From assembly GCF_000702545.1 (NCBI RefSeq), contig NZ_JNIO01000002.1, positions 372,001-436,000 on the forward strand: a DNA stretch of 64,000 bases. Reading direction: 5' to 3'. Every line of letters starts with the position of its first letter. The first letter of the stretch is position 1. A program made the position numbers and the translations under genes. Below, piece after piece: positions 24,352 through 33,800 of the stretch. This DNA is from Selenomonas sp. AB3002 (GTDB lineage: Bacteria > Bacillota > Negativicutes > Selenomonadales > Selenomonadaceae). Under the pieces are notes generated by a model, which saw nothing but the letters and a program-made list of their open reading frames with translations, did not search any database and was not told the origin of the DNA.

Positions 24352-26514
24352 TCATCCTTTTTCACACTCCTCAACTAACATTGAATCAGATAGAAGTCCC
24401 CTTTCACGAAGAACTGGGAAGGTGAGCTCCACTAAGGCATACATCAGTCCTATCACATACGACACGCTATCAACGGCTTCCGTAGTGTAGCTGACAGCAT
24501 AACAACCCGAAGTAAGTACTCCATTAAAAAATTTTTGATGGATTTTCTCCTTTTTTTCAAGCCCTTCAAAGATGCTGCCATGCTCCTTCCAGTGAGCCTC
24601 CATATGCAAACAGATGCAGACTTCCTCGGCGTTCAATAGAATTTCATAGTGAAGCATCTTGTCATCAGACAATGGAAGATAGGCCCAACGGCAATCCTTT
24701 TGATAAATAGGCTCTATCCGGCACTTGAGTACCTCTTTCTGCAATGTCTCCATATAGCGGTGCAACAGATATTTTCTTTTCTCTGCTTCGATTTCGCTTT
24801 TCCCCTCGCGAAAAAGCCTCAGATAATAAGGGCTGTTGACGCCATGACAGAAGCCGTAGCGTCCCGCGTTCCAACGAATGGCCTGTCGTGCTGCGCCACA
24901 GATTGTTGAGTAGATCAAGTCATCACAAATAGACAGACATTTAAGCACTGTTATGTATCTACGCGCAAGTTCCATGCCTCCCAGTTTACCCTCCAATAAA
25001 TAGACCACCTCCCTATACTCCTTCTGATAGTCCAACACAACCCGAGGCTGCTCGACACAAATAAGCCTGTCCCCGAACTCCCGTTCGAAGGCCCGGAAAC
25101 ACTGAGCATCCTCAGTGGCCAAAAAAAGATGCCGATAGTCTTGCCGCTGCATTAGTTTGCGGCAGTGAAACAACGTCATCTCCAATGACTGATCAGCATT
25201 GGAAGCATTTTTATAGAAATCTGTACCACGCATTACAACCCCCAATGTAGAGGTTTTAGATACACTTGCCCCCCCCTCGTGGCCCCCCTGCTGTTCCCGG
25301 ATACGTTCCTCCTGCAAGGCTGCGCGTATGGCTTCAGGTGAATGAACACACACATACTCCCATGTTGCGTCATTCAGGCGCGTCTTTTCATTGTAATATT
25401 TGCCGACTTCCGTATCGGGATGGTCGGCACAGTGCCAGCTGTAACGAAAATGAGGATGCCACCATGCCTGCGACATAACCCAGCTGCCACTGTCGCTGGC
25501 CTTCAAGAGATTCCTGGCTACTCTGGCTTGTTTCACTCCGACCTGGTTCAAGGGCAAAAACAGTTCCTCCCAAACATTTTTCCCCTCTTCCCAATACTGA
25601 CAGCAATTGTCAGTGGATAAATCTGCCACAGGCAGCCAGCCGTTCCTTTCGGCATGATAAGCACAGCTGCATATACTCTGGATAATATCCACCAATCCAG
25701 CTCTAGGGTGCCGTGAATCAATCAGCAAAACAGTCTTCTGTGGCAGGAAATCGCCGGGATGCGATACCTTGCTACCCCAAAGCATGCTATACATGACATT
25801 GATGGAGTTGTAGCAGCACATCTCGTAGTCTTCCAGTGAAGGGACGTGAGCATTCATGTTTGAGGATAGGATAAACATATACTTGAAGCCTACAGGCAAC
25901 ATTGTCAAATCCTTGACGACCTGAGGTCTGATTCCGCCCATATCAGGCCATATCGGCCATGCAGCCTTCTCATCCCGAAAGAAAACAGGACGTTCAGGAA
26001 AATGTTGCATGACATAGGTAGCAATAGCGAAAGTATATTCCTCTAGTTGCATAAAAACATACGCAGAAGCTTGATTCAGAACATTCTCCACCAAAGGGTA
26101 TCGATATTCATAATCCCAGAACTCGTTGAACCCGGAATCGTTTGTTTTATTCTCTATCAAATTTGACTGCCAACCAAGCCTGGCCACAAATTGTCCTTGT
26201 TCATTTAGAACAAGAAATTCATTTCCACGCGCATCTGGATGTGCATGAAAATAATCACGTGCTTTCAGAAAAATCCCTGGCTCGAGGCGAAACATCACCT
26301 TCGTCAGCACCCTGTCTTCACTAAGCGCGGTGTATGTTGTCGTACCAATAACCTTACGACCCTTGGTGCAAACATAGTAGCTCTCTCCATCCTGCTCTTC
26401 CAAGACATATAAATCCCGAGAATCTGATATTGACTTCCTTGCCCGCTCCAAATCCTCCTTGGTATCTCCATGTACCGGCAGCAACTCCACCTGGCATTTT
26501 TCGATCGTTACCAT
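24352..26514 (-). CDS. fucosyltransferase-like glycosyltransferase, 720 aa
   Basis: A 720-residue protein without signal peptide or clear membrane helices. The segment STLGVVMRGTDFYKNASNA (about 425-443) is a form of the H-x-R-R-T-D-like GDP-fucose site of NodZ/FUT8-type fucosyltransferases. It is followed by LFLATEDAQCFRAFEREFGD and later GGMELARRYITVLKCLSICD, as in that superfamily. The N-terminal 300 residues are similar, segment by segment, to those of the 1560-residue protein encoded at 30814-35496: NSINVMYSMLWGSKVSHPG, GLVDIIQS, PVADLSTDNCCQYWEEG. The two are therefore paralogues. It probably adds a deoxyhexose to a surface glycan or protein; donor and acceptor are unknown. The ATG at 26514 follows AAAGGGGTGG. 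Confidence 0.65.
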   Translation of the reverse strand: MVTIEKCQVELLPVHGDTKEDLERARKSISDSRDLYVLEEQDGESYYVCTKGRKVIGTTTYTALSEDRVLTKVMFRLEPGIFLKARDYFHAHPDARGNEFLVLNEQGQFVARLGWQSNLIENKTNDSGFNEFWDYEYRYPLVENVLNQASAYVFMQLEEYTFAIATYVMQHFPERPVFFRDEKAAWPIWPDMGGIRPQVVKDLTMLPVGFKYMFILSSNMNAHVPSLEDYEMCCYNSINVMYSMLWGSKVSHPGDFLPQKTVLLIDSRHPRAGLVDIIQSICSCAYHAERNGWLPVADLSTDNCCQYWEEGKNVWEELFLPLNQVGVKQARVARNLLKASDSGSWVMSQAWWHPHFRYSWHCADHPDTEVGKYYNEKTRLNDATWEYVCVHSPEAIRAALQEERIREQQGGHEGGASVSKTSTLGVVMRGTDFYKNASNADQSLEMTLFHCRKLMQRQDYRHLFLATEDAQCFRAFEREFGDRLICVEQPRVVLDYQKEYREVVYLLEGKLGGMELARRYITVLKCLSICDDLIYSTICGAARQAIRWNAGRYGFCHGVNSPYYLRLFREGKSEIEAEKRKYLLHRYMETLQKEVLKCRIEPIYQKDCRWAYLPLSDDKMLHYEILLNAEEVCICLHMEAHWKEHGSIFEGLEKKEKIHQKFFNGVLTSGCYAVSYTTEAVDSVSYVIGLMYALVELTFPVLRERGLLSDSMLVEECEKG

Positions 26515-26625
26515 CTTCCACCCCTTTCCCTATAATCACTGAAATAACTATCTTGTTCTTTAATCACAATACACAGCCTACTGCTCTCGGTGTCAGTTAC
26601 TGTTGCAAGGTCACCGAACACTATT

Positions 26626-28278
26626 TCACTCATACATCTTTTGTCCCTCCTGCAAGTCTGGGAATAAACATTCCACCAATTTCATCGGTTTTCCATCCTT
26701 GTCAAGATGCGGATCCTGTCCATGCTCCATCACATAGCAAGCCTTGTTATAGGCGTATTCATGCCACACCTTGATTTTTGCTTCATCGGGCCAATCCGGC
26801 CGACCCTCCATCTTCACGCTTTCCAGCTTCCAGGGGATAGCGAATAAATGCTTCAATTCCTCCTTCGTGAACTTTCTTCCATCATAATACTGGTGCTTGT
26901 ATCCCCAAAGGCACCAATCCTCGCCATTCAGAAGTTCCATGCGGTAGTAATCCAAGCGGGAAAAGACCTCAAGATGCTCCCGATAAACCGGCGCTGTGTC
27001 AAATCCGTCCGTGCCATCCACTATCCCGCTGGGATCCCCGTTCACCGTCGTGGACAGGAGCGTGTCCGACCATGGAAGCCTGAGAAATTCACAACATTTC
27101 TCCAATGTTTCCCGAGGATAGAGCTTCAAGTCTTCAAAGCGCACCATCCTGGCAATGGGCAATCTTGGATCATGGTTCACCAAATGTCTCCCATAATTAC
27201 TATTGAGATCAAGATCTGTTTCCAATGTTCTAACTGGATTAAATCCCGATTTTGCAAATACCTTCATGGCGAACCTCATCGCGCTTCCAAAGCGACGCAC
27301 AGGTTTCCTGGCAATGGCAATGTATTTAAGATAAGTAAACGATTGCAGCATCTCATCTATATCCAAATCTATCTGCTGACGTCCGATTCCAAAATCCTTC
27401 AAGTAGGGATAGCTCGAACCATGAATGTCAAAAAAAATGGCAGGGGCAATCCTTTGCCGGAACCTGCGGCCTACGGCTTCGTTGCTGGCAAGGAAAAACG
27501 CTTTGAACCATTCCAGCATGCTGCAAGTCCTGTCCTCTGGAAGGAAATGCTGCAAGGCGGCATAGAACAGGTCAATTCTCTCACGGAACTTATATTTCAG
27601 CATATCCGGCAAATTGTGCTTTAAAACAGCAACTTCTGCATCAGTTCGAGGTGCCCTCATGTGCGCCACCGCTTCGGTGACGCTCTTTCCATCGCAAAAG
27701 ACCCGGTATATCACGGAAAAGCTCACCAAGGAGTGAAAGCCCACGGTCAGCAGCGATGGATGATTATCGAAAATCATGACAAGAAAATCTGATCCAGAAA
27801 AGGATCTCGGAAAAGTCTTGATGATCTCATTGATTTCCTCGACTGCCAAAGGCATAACATGAGCTGCAGGTGCTTCATCCCTGTCTTTCGGGTAATGCTG
27901 CTTCTTTTGCTCCTCCGAAAACAGGAATACCACTTTGCCAGTGGCCAGCACCTTGCGCCAATCCCATTCCCCAAGGCTTGACCGGAATTCGTCCCATGAC
28001 GTGTACTGCAAATATAGCCGGTTGTCCGCTCCATACTTTTCTGATGTGCGCAAGCGTGTACACATCCAGACCAGTTCTTCCGTATCATAGGCATCTATGA
28101 GCAGGATGGGCATAGGTGACTCCACTTGCTCCAAAAACTGGCGTGCTTTGGACTTCACCTCCGGCAGTTTGTTCCCGTCAAATTCCCCTCCGGTAAGTTT
28201 TCCATGAAACCATGGATACCCATCAATAGCCCGACGATTTTCCTCAAATATGGCCTGGCATTTCGTCATTTTCTCCAT
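26626..28278 (-). CDS. sulfotransferase-like protein, 550 aa
   Basis: A 550-residue protein whose C-terminal half fits the sulfotransferase superfamily. YIAIARKPVRRFGSAM (about 318-333) matches the 3'-phosphate-binding R-x-P-x-x-R-x-x-S motif. MVRFEDLKLYPRETLEKCCE (about 380-399) matches the R-x-EDL-x(4)-P-x-ETL-x-K motif of Sulfotransfer_3-type enzymes. A clear N-terminal PAPS loop (P-K-S-G-T) is not visible, and the first 250 residues, including FLVMIFDNHPSLLTVGFHS, are unusual. Such enzymes move a sulfate from PAPS to a sugar. In context it may modify the glycan built by its neighbours, with the CysC-like kinase supplying the donor. The ATG at 28278 follows GGAGGAAAGACA; it lies 25 bases after the double GT4 gene. 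Confidence 0.6.
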   Translation of the reverse strand: MEKMTKCQAIFEENRRAIDGYPWFHGKLTGGEFDGNKLPEVKSKARQFLEQVESPMPILLIDAYDTEELVWMCTRLRTSEKYGADNRLYLQYTSWDEFRSSLGEWDWRKVLATGKVVFLFSEEQKKQHYPKDRDEAPAAHVMPLAVEEINEIIKTFPRSFSGSDFLVMIFDNHPSLLTVGFHSLVSFSVIYRVFCDGKSVTEAVAHMRAPRTDAEVAVLKHNLPDMLKYKFRERIDLFYAALQHFLPEDRTCSMLEWFKAFFLASNEAVGRRFRQRIAPAIFFDIHGSSYPYLKDFGIGRQQIDLDIDEMLQSFTYLKYIAIARKPVRRFGSAMRFAMKVFAKSGFNPVRTLETDLDLNSNYGRHLVNHDPRLPIARMVRFEDLKLYPRETLEKCCEFLRLPWSDTLLSTTVNGDPSGIVDGTDGFDTAPVYREHLEVFSRLDYYRMELLNGEDWCLWGYKHQYYDGRKFTKEELKHLFAIPWKLESVKMEGRPDWPDEAKIKVWHEYAYNKACYVMEHGQDPHLDKDGKPMKLVECLFPDLQEGQKMYE

Positions 28279-28303
28279 TGTCTTTCCTCCATATCAAATG
28301 ATT

Positions 28304-30673
28304 CTACACGTTAGCCTCATAAGCTTTCACGATGTCTTTCTCAATATTCTTCCAATCCCTTTTGCGTGCCGTCTCGATGCCTCCCGCAATCAACCTGTCA
28401 CGCAGCGCCTTGTCCTCTACCGCGCGGTAGATGCATCGTATGGCTGTGCGCAGATCCATTGGATCATAGACAAGACAATTTTCTCCGTCGGAAATATACT
28501 CCTGATTTCCTTCGTTCGCCCTTAAGACTACTAGGCCACCGGTTGCCATCATCTCCAGAGGAGGGTATGAAAAGCTCTCCAATTTACTCGTTTTGAGCAG
28601 GATGTGGCACGCTTTGTAAACCTCGGGCATCTCGTCATAACTCACCTGATTAAGGACACGATCCACACGATGCCAAGGCATGGACTGCACGTTATAAGAC
28701 ACATACCAGACTTCAAATTCTTTTCTTGGCAGCACAGATGCAATATAAAATGCCTCTTCGATGTTCTTATGTTCCGAAGCATCCCCTTCGATCAACACTC
28801 TGATTTTGCCGTTCCAGCTACGTTCTGCTGGACGAAATGCCTCCACATCGAGGCCATTTGAAACAAATGCGGCGTGCTTGCCAAACCTATTTTCCAACCA
28901 GTCCTTGCACCATCTGGAAATGGTGATATATGCAAGATCCTCCCGACAATATGTGGAATACGCTTCCAGACGCTCTACATTGTCATAATGATAGAATCCT
29001 GGCTCATAATTCTGTACCAGATATCTTCTATCCTTGTCCGTCAAAGCGCCAAGGCGTTTCACCGTCGCCCAGAACGTAGCCACCGCAGTATCAAATTTAG
29101 ACAGGAATTCTGTTTTTTTATATTCCAACCTACCGAAGTATGGGAACATCTCCTGCAGCAAATCAAGAGGGTCCTCACGCCAATCATCATTAATAAGCGT
29201 CACATCCGCCCCATGCTTCCACAGGGTTTGGGCATGTTGGAGCGCCACCATGATTCCACCGCTCCACGTAGTAAAGCTAGGAAGGACAAAGGCAACGCTT
29301 CTTGGCATGTGGCTTGCCAGGAAATTTTTCAGCTTCAATCCCGTATTGCAAGCCAAGCAATTCTTCATAACGTATTCCCGTGCCTGATCTCCTATGCGTT
29401 CCCTGAACTCCACGTCTTCAACCAGCCTGGAAATGGCATCCTCCCATTCGCCGGCATCTCCGCACAGCAGTCCTGTCTCGCCTTGAATGATCATCTTCGC
29501 AAAGGCCCCCACGTTGCTGGCTACAGTAGGAACACCCACCAAGCTTGCTTCCATCCATTTGTTCTCTGACTTGGCTGCATTGAACAGGGTATCCTGCAAT
29601 GGCGCAAGATTGATATCCGCCATGGCGATAAGCTCCGGCAACTTCGTCCAATCGACAAAGTCGAGTTGCTTAATGCGCTGTTTATACTTTTTCAATTTCT
29701 CCGGGAGATCAATTTCACCAACCAGCAAAAATTCCAGGGAATCGTATTTCTCAAACAAATGCTCCAGCGGGGCAATCAACATCTCCAAATCATCAATATG
29801 GGTAGAACTCCCGCTGAAATATCCAATGGTAACTTTATCAGATCCTATCTGATCCTTGCCCCGCCTTGCCGCTTGACGCGATAGCTCAACCATGGTTCCA
29901 GATGCAACGTTTCTGTTTATGAATACAACTGGGACGTAGTTCTTCAGTTCCTCGGCTAAAGCCTCCGTGGTGGTAATTGCACCATCACACAACCGCAATA
30001 CCCTTCCATTTCGTCTCACGCCGTCATCATAATTTCTTCTTACCCTCCGATTCAACCCCTTGATGTAAGGTATGTTGTCCGTATACTTAGTGTCGATTAC
30101 TAAATCATCGATATCATAAAAGACAGGCTTATGCCGTTTTTTTGCTGCATCAATCAGCTCTTGTATATCCCATGTCCAAGGACATCTGTATAGCACCACG
30201 CATTTGCAGAAATGAATCATTTCATTGGTAACATCCCTCCAGTTCACGACAAAAGAAGTCATGCCAACCGAGTATAATTGCTCAGTCGCATGACTGACGC
30301 GATAACGGGAAGGGTAGCTGATGTCGCAGCCATTGATGAATAATACGTCCACAAAGCTTGTCAGGGATGTCTGTTGTTTTGCCGTATCAACAACGCCATA
30401 TAGCTCGTCAATGTTCCTGCATCTCAATCCGGGGTTTATCGTCTGGATTTCATCCTTGATTTCCCCATAGTATCGGATGGCAGACACGAATACCTCCGTT
30501 CCTTCTTTCAATTTACTTAGTTTTTCCGGCGCTTCGACCAGAATGTCCAGCCCATCGACTTTCTTTCCGATCTTCCTTTTATCCTTATCAAAGATCCTAT
30601 CGATTTTACTTGCCAGCTCCTTGTGCCATCCAAGCATGTCGAATAGATGGTCGCCCACTCCATAAATAATCAT
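28304..30673 (-). CDS. tandem GT4 glycosyltransferase with N-terminal Rossmann-like domain
   Basis: A 789-residue cytoplasmic protein in three parts. Residues 1-95 form a small nucleotide-binding-type domain (MIIYGVGDHLFDMLGWHKEL, then DRIFDKDKRKIGKKVDG and FVSAIRYYGEIKDEIQ). It is closely similar to the N-terminus of the 294-residue protein at 35512-36396. Residues 110-475 are a GT4 domain with the C-terminal signature EASLVGVPTVASNVGAFAKM and GETGLLCGD. Residues 483-789 form a second GT4 domain, opening VAFVLPSFTTWSGGIMVALQ and ending SFSYPPLEMMATGGLVVLRA; this resembles the WsaF-type rhamnosyltransferases. Two GT4 units in one chain suggest successive transfers. The sugars are unknown. ATG behind GAAGGAGAATTAC. 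Confidence 0.78.
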   Translation of the reverse strand: MIIYGVGDHLFDMLGWHKELASKIDRIFDKDKRKIGKKVDGLDILVEAPEKLSKLKEGTEVFVSAIRYYGEIKDEIQTINPGLRCRNIDELYGVVDTAKQQTSLTSFVDVLFINGCDISYPSRYRVSHATEQLYSVGMTSFVVNWRDVTNEMIHFCKCVVLYRCPWTWDIQELIDAAKKRHKPVFYDIDDLVIDTKYTDNIPYIKGLNRRVRRNYDDGVRRNGRVLRLCDGAITTTEALAEELKNYVPVVFINRNVASGTMVELSRQAARRGKDQIGSDKVTIGYFSGSSTHIDDLEMLIAPLEHLFEKYDSLEFLLVGEIDLPEKLKKYKQRIKQLDFVDWTKLPELIAMADINLAPLQDTLFNAAKSENKWMEASLVGVPTVASNVGAFAKMIIQGETGLLCGDAGEWEDAISRLVEDVEFRERIGDQAREYVMKNCLACNTGLKLKNFLASHMPRSVAFVLPSFTTWSGGIMVALQHAQTLWKHGADVTLINDDWREDPLDLLQEMFPYFGRLEYKKTEFLSKFDTAVATFWATVKRLGALTDKDRRYLVQNYEPGFYHYDNVERLEAYSTYCREDLAYITISRWCKDWLENRFGKHAAFVSNGLDVEAFRPAERSWNGKIRVLIEGDASEHKNIEEAFYIASVLPRKEFEVWYVSYNVQSMPWHRVDRVLNQVSYDEMPEVYKACHILLKTSKLESFSYPPLEMMATGGLVVLRANEGNQEYISDGENCLVYDPMDLRTAIRCIYRAVEDKALRDRLIAGGIETARKRDWKNIEKDIVKAYEANV

Positions 30674-30813
30674 TGTAATTCTCCTTCAAACTTTCCTTGA
30701 TGACATCATTTATGTGAATTAGAAAACCCAAAGTTCACTATTCACTCTCATTAAAACATGCACATTTTTCAATGTACAAAACCTCATCCACCAACAGCTC
30801 AATCAAGAGCATA

Positions 30814-33800
30814 TCATATAACAAATCTTTCCACCTCTTCTTCACACATTTCATTTGACTTTATAATCAAATATTCTTCCTTCTCCTTAAGATACAAGTT
30901 GCTATAATAATCTTGACAACCTGTTTCAGACAATACAATTATTCGAGGAAGGCTTAATATATTTGCCAAGTGCGTCACCCAGGAGTCTGTGCTTACAACC
31001 AACTCGGCTTCATCGAATACAGAGCGCCAAAAACCTACTGTCCCCATCTCAAGCACATATCCTTCACAACCTGATATGCATTCAGATTTAAGATTTCCAA
31101 TCTGCACCACACGAAATCCTGCTTCATGCAAAATCTTCAAGATTCTGATAGCCACGTCTTTTGACATCACATTATCACTTGATTCCCCATCAACACATAA
31201 CAACGCAGTCTTTCCAACCAGCACAGACTTAGTTTTTTCATCTAATTCTCGTGCCTCTGGCAAAAGTGGCATTACCTTCTCCCTAACGGGCAGCCTTAGC
31301 TGGCATAGAAGATACTCAGCCATATTTAACTTGCAATCCTGCTCAGATGTTTTTGTAGGAACAGCTCCAACTATAAGACCAGATGAATCTGGCAAAACAG
31401 ATACCTGTTCTAACACCTTATCGTAAACAATCTCACGTTCCGAATCAGGCGATGCAGGAATCAACATTGGCCTAACCGAAAATGGTAATCGAAAATCCGA
31501 AAGCCAGGGCATATATTCTGCCAGCACATGTAATCGCAGCTTCACTCCATGCCTGTAAGCATGATTAGCAATTTGAACTCCCATAAGAATACCACCAGGC
31601 GAAACAGGACAAACAACCTCTATCCAAGATCGCCATGGCTTCGACGCAGCTGGAAACTTAGCTATGCTATAGTCTGGCTCCTGCCACGTCAAATTAGGAT
31701 TATAGAAGGGGTCACTAAACAATTCTTTGGCGTGACGCTGAATTATCAAGGATCCAGCCCTTCTCGCCATATCACTTTTGACTTTATGCTTGGATTCATT
31801 TCTATAATTAATCCTTGAAATATGCCCAGTATTATATAAAACAGCTTGAGCATCAAAAACAACATGCCAGCCTTTTTCCCTGGCTCTAAGACAAAGATCT
31901 ATATCACCATATATTCCCGGAAAATCATCATCCCACCCTCGCACAGCCTCAAAAGTTTCACGTCTGATCAACAAGCATTGACCTGTCACTGCAGCACACT
32001 GCCTGGTCATCTTCAGGATATTCCTATAACCTGCAGCCTTCCCCATCATCCCTGCGCCTGGGTTATGTGCAATCATTGGACCTCGCAGTGCAATCCCAGC
32101 ATGCTGAATCTTACCATCTTCACATAAAATCTTTGCCCCCACTACACCAACTCTGTTTCTAGACAATTCTCTAACCATGCTGGTAAGCCAGCCAGGCTCT
32201 ATTATCTTCAAACCACAGTTCAGGAAAAGAAAGCTGTCCCCCCTAGCCTTATCTGCACCAAAATTACATATGGCAGAGTGATTTGATGCCTCATCAAACT
32301 TATGAACATGCACGTTAGCCCTTTTGTACATCTCACCTAAGCAATTCTTTAATTCCTGTTCTTCGCTGCCTGTATCGATAACGATGATTTCATAGTTACT
32401 ATAATCTGTCAGAGAGAAAAAACTATCCAAGCATTCCCTCAAAACATCAACGTCTTCGTTGCCAATAATTACTGAAACCATCGGTGCAGGCACAGGCAAC
32501 TTAGGTTTAGCTTGTATATTGACGAGCTTAACAACCTCCATACTGTCATCATCCGCATAAAAATCTTTCACAGCACGAAACGCTGCATCCTGTGCCTTTG
32601 ACAAGCCAGCAGCTGCAGATACGGTCGCATATCCTGCAAACCTACGCCAGCTATAACATATGTGTGGGATGTGATGTATCCTTCCAATGTCTGTATGCTT
32701 AAAAAAACGCCATGTCAGATCATAGTCCTGACTACCTTCGTAACCGGGACGGAATCCTCCAATTTCCTTTAAAATCTGAGTCCTATACACCTCCAGATGA
32801 GCCACATTATTCCATGATGCAAAAATAACAGGGTCAAAATCACCACCGAAGCGAGGATTTGACCTGTGCCCTTCCCCATCAACATAATCCATATCCGTAT
32901 AAATCATATCAACCGCACCACTGGATGTATTTATCTCCTTGGCTATGCAGTAAAGCGCCTCGGGGTACAGAATATCATCATGGTCCATCAAGGCGGTAAA
33001 CTCCCCGGACGCCAATTCCAGGGCGCTGTTCTCTGCTTTGCAGATATGGCCATTTTCCTTGCGATAGATTACCTTTATACGAGCATCTTTCTGCCTGTAT
33101 TCCTCAATGACTTTCTTGACATAAGGTTCACTGGAAGCATCATCTGCTATACAAAGTTCCCATCGTGTATAAACCTGAGCCAATACAGAATCCAGAGCCT
33201 GCCTGAAAAACTTCTCCTGAGGATTATAAACAGGCATGATAATAGATATAAGTGGGTTACTGGCAAAAGAAGCAATATCTTTTGCCATCTCCATCCTGTC
33301 TAATTCCGTCACCTGACCGTAGCGCCGCAGATACTCATCATAAGGACTGGCTCTTTGTCGTTTTTCACCTTGAACTTCGGTAGTTTTTCCTTCCTTTGCC
33401 TCACTGATATCAGTATCATCCCAGCCATAAAAATCTCCCCCTTCCACATAGCCATAGGAGAGAAGTATCTTCCTGGCCCTGCTGTCATCATCAAGGAGGA
33501 GCAACACTACCGGCTTCTCTTCAAAATTTTGCAACGCCTCAGGTCTGCAGACCGGCGCTCCATACACAAAACTGCCGCACATCGTCTCACTGGAAGTTAT
33601 AAAGAAATCTCCCTTCCTGAGCAGCTCCGGCTTCTTCAGATGAGGCAGGTTACCCTCTACCCACCAGGCTCTACGCCTGTCGCTCAACAAAGACTGATAA
33701 TTTGCTGTCACCACCGAAGCAACATTCATTTTCATCGGAGGTTCTCCCTTTATCACTTCTCGCTTAGACGCTTCCACTTTGTTTTCAGTCGTTATCCCAT

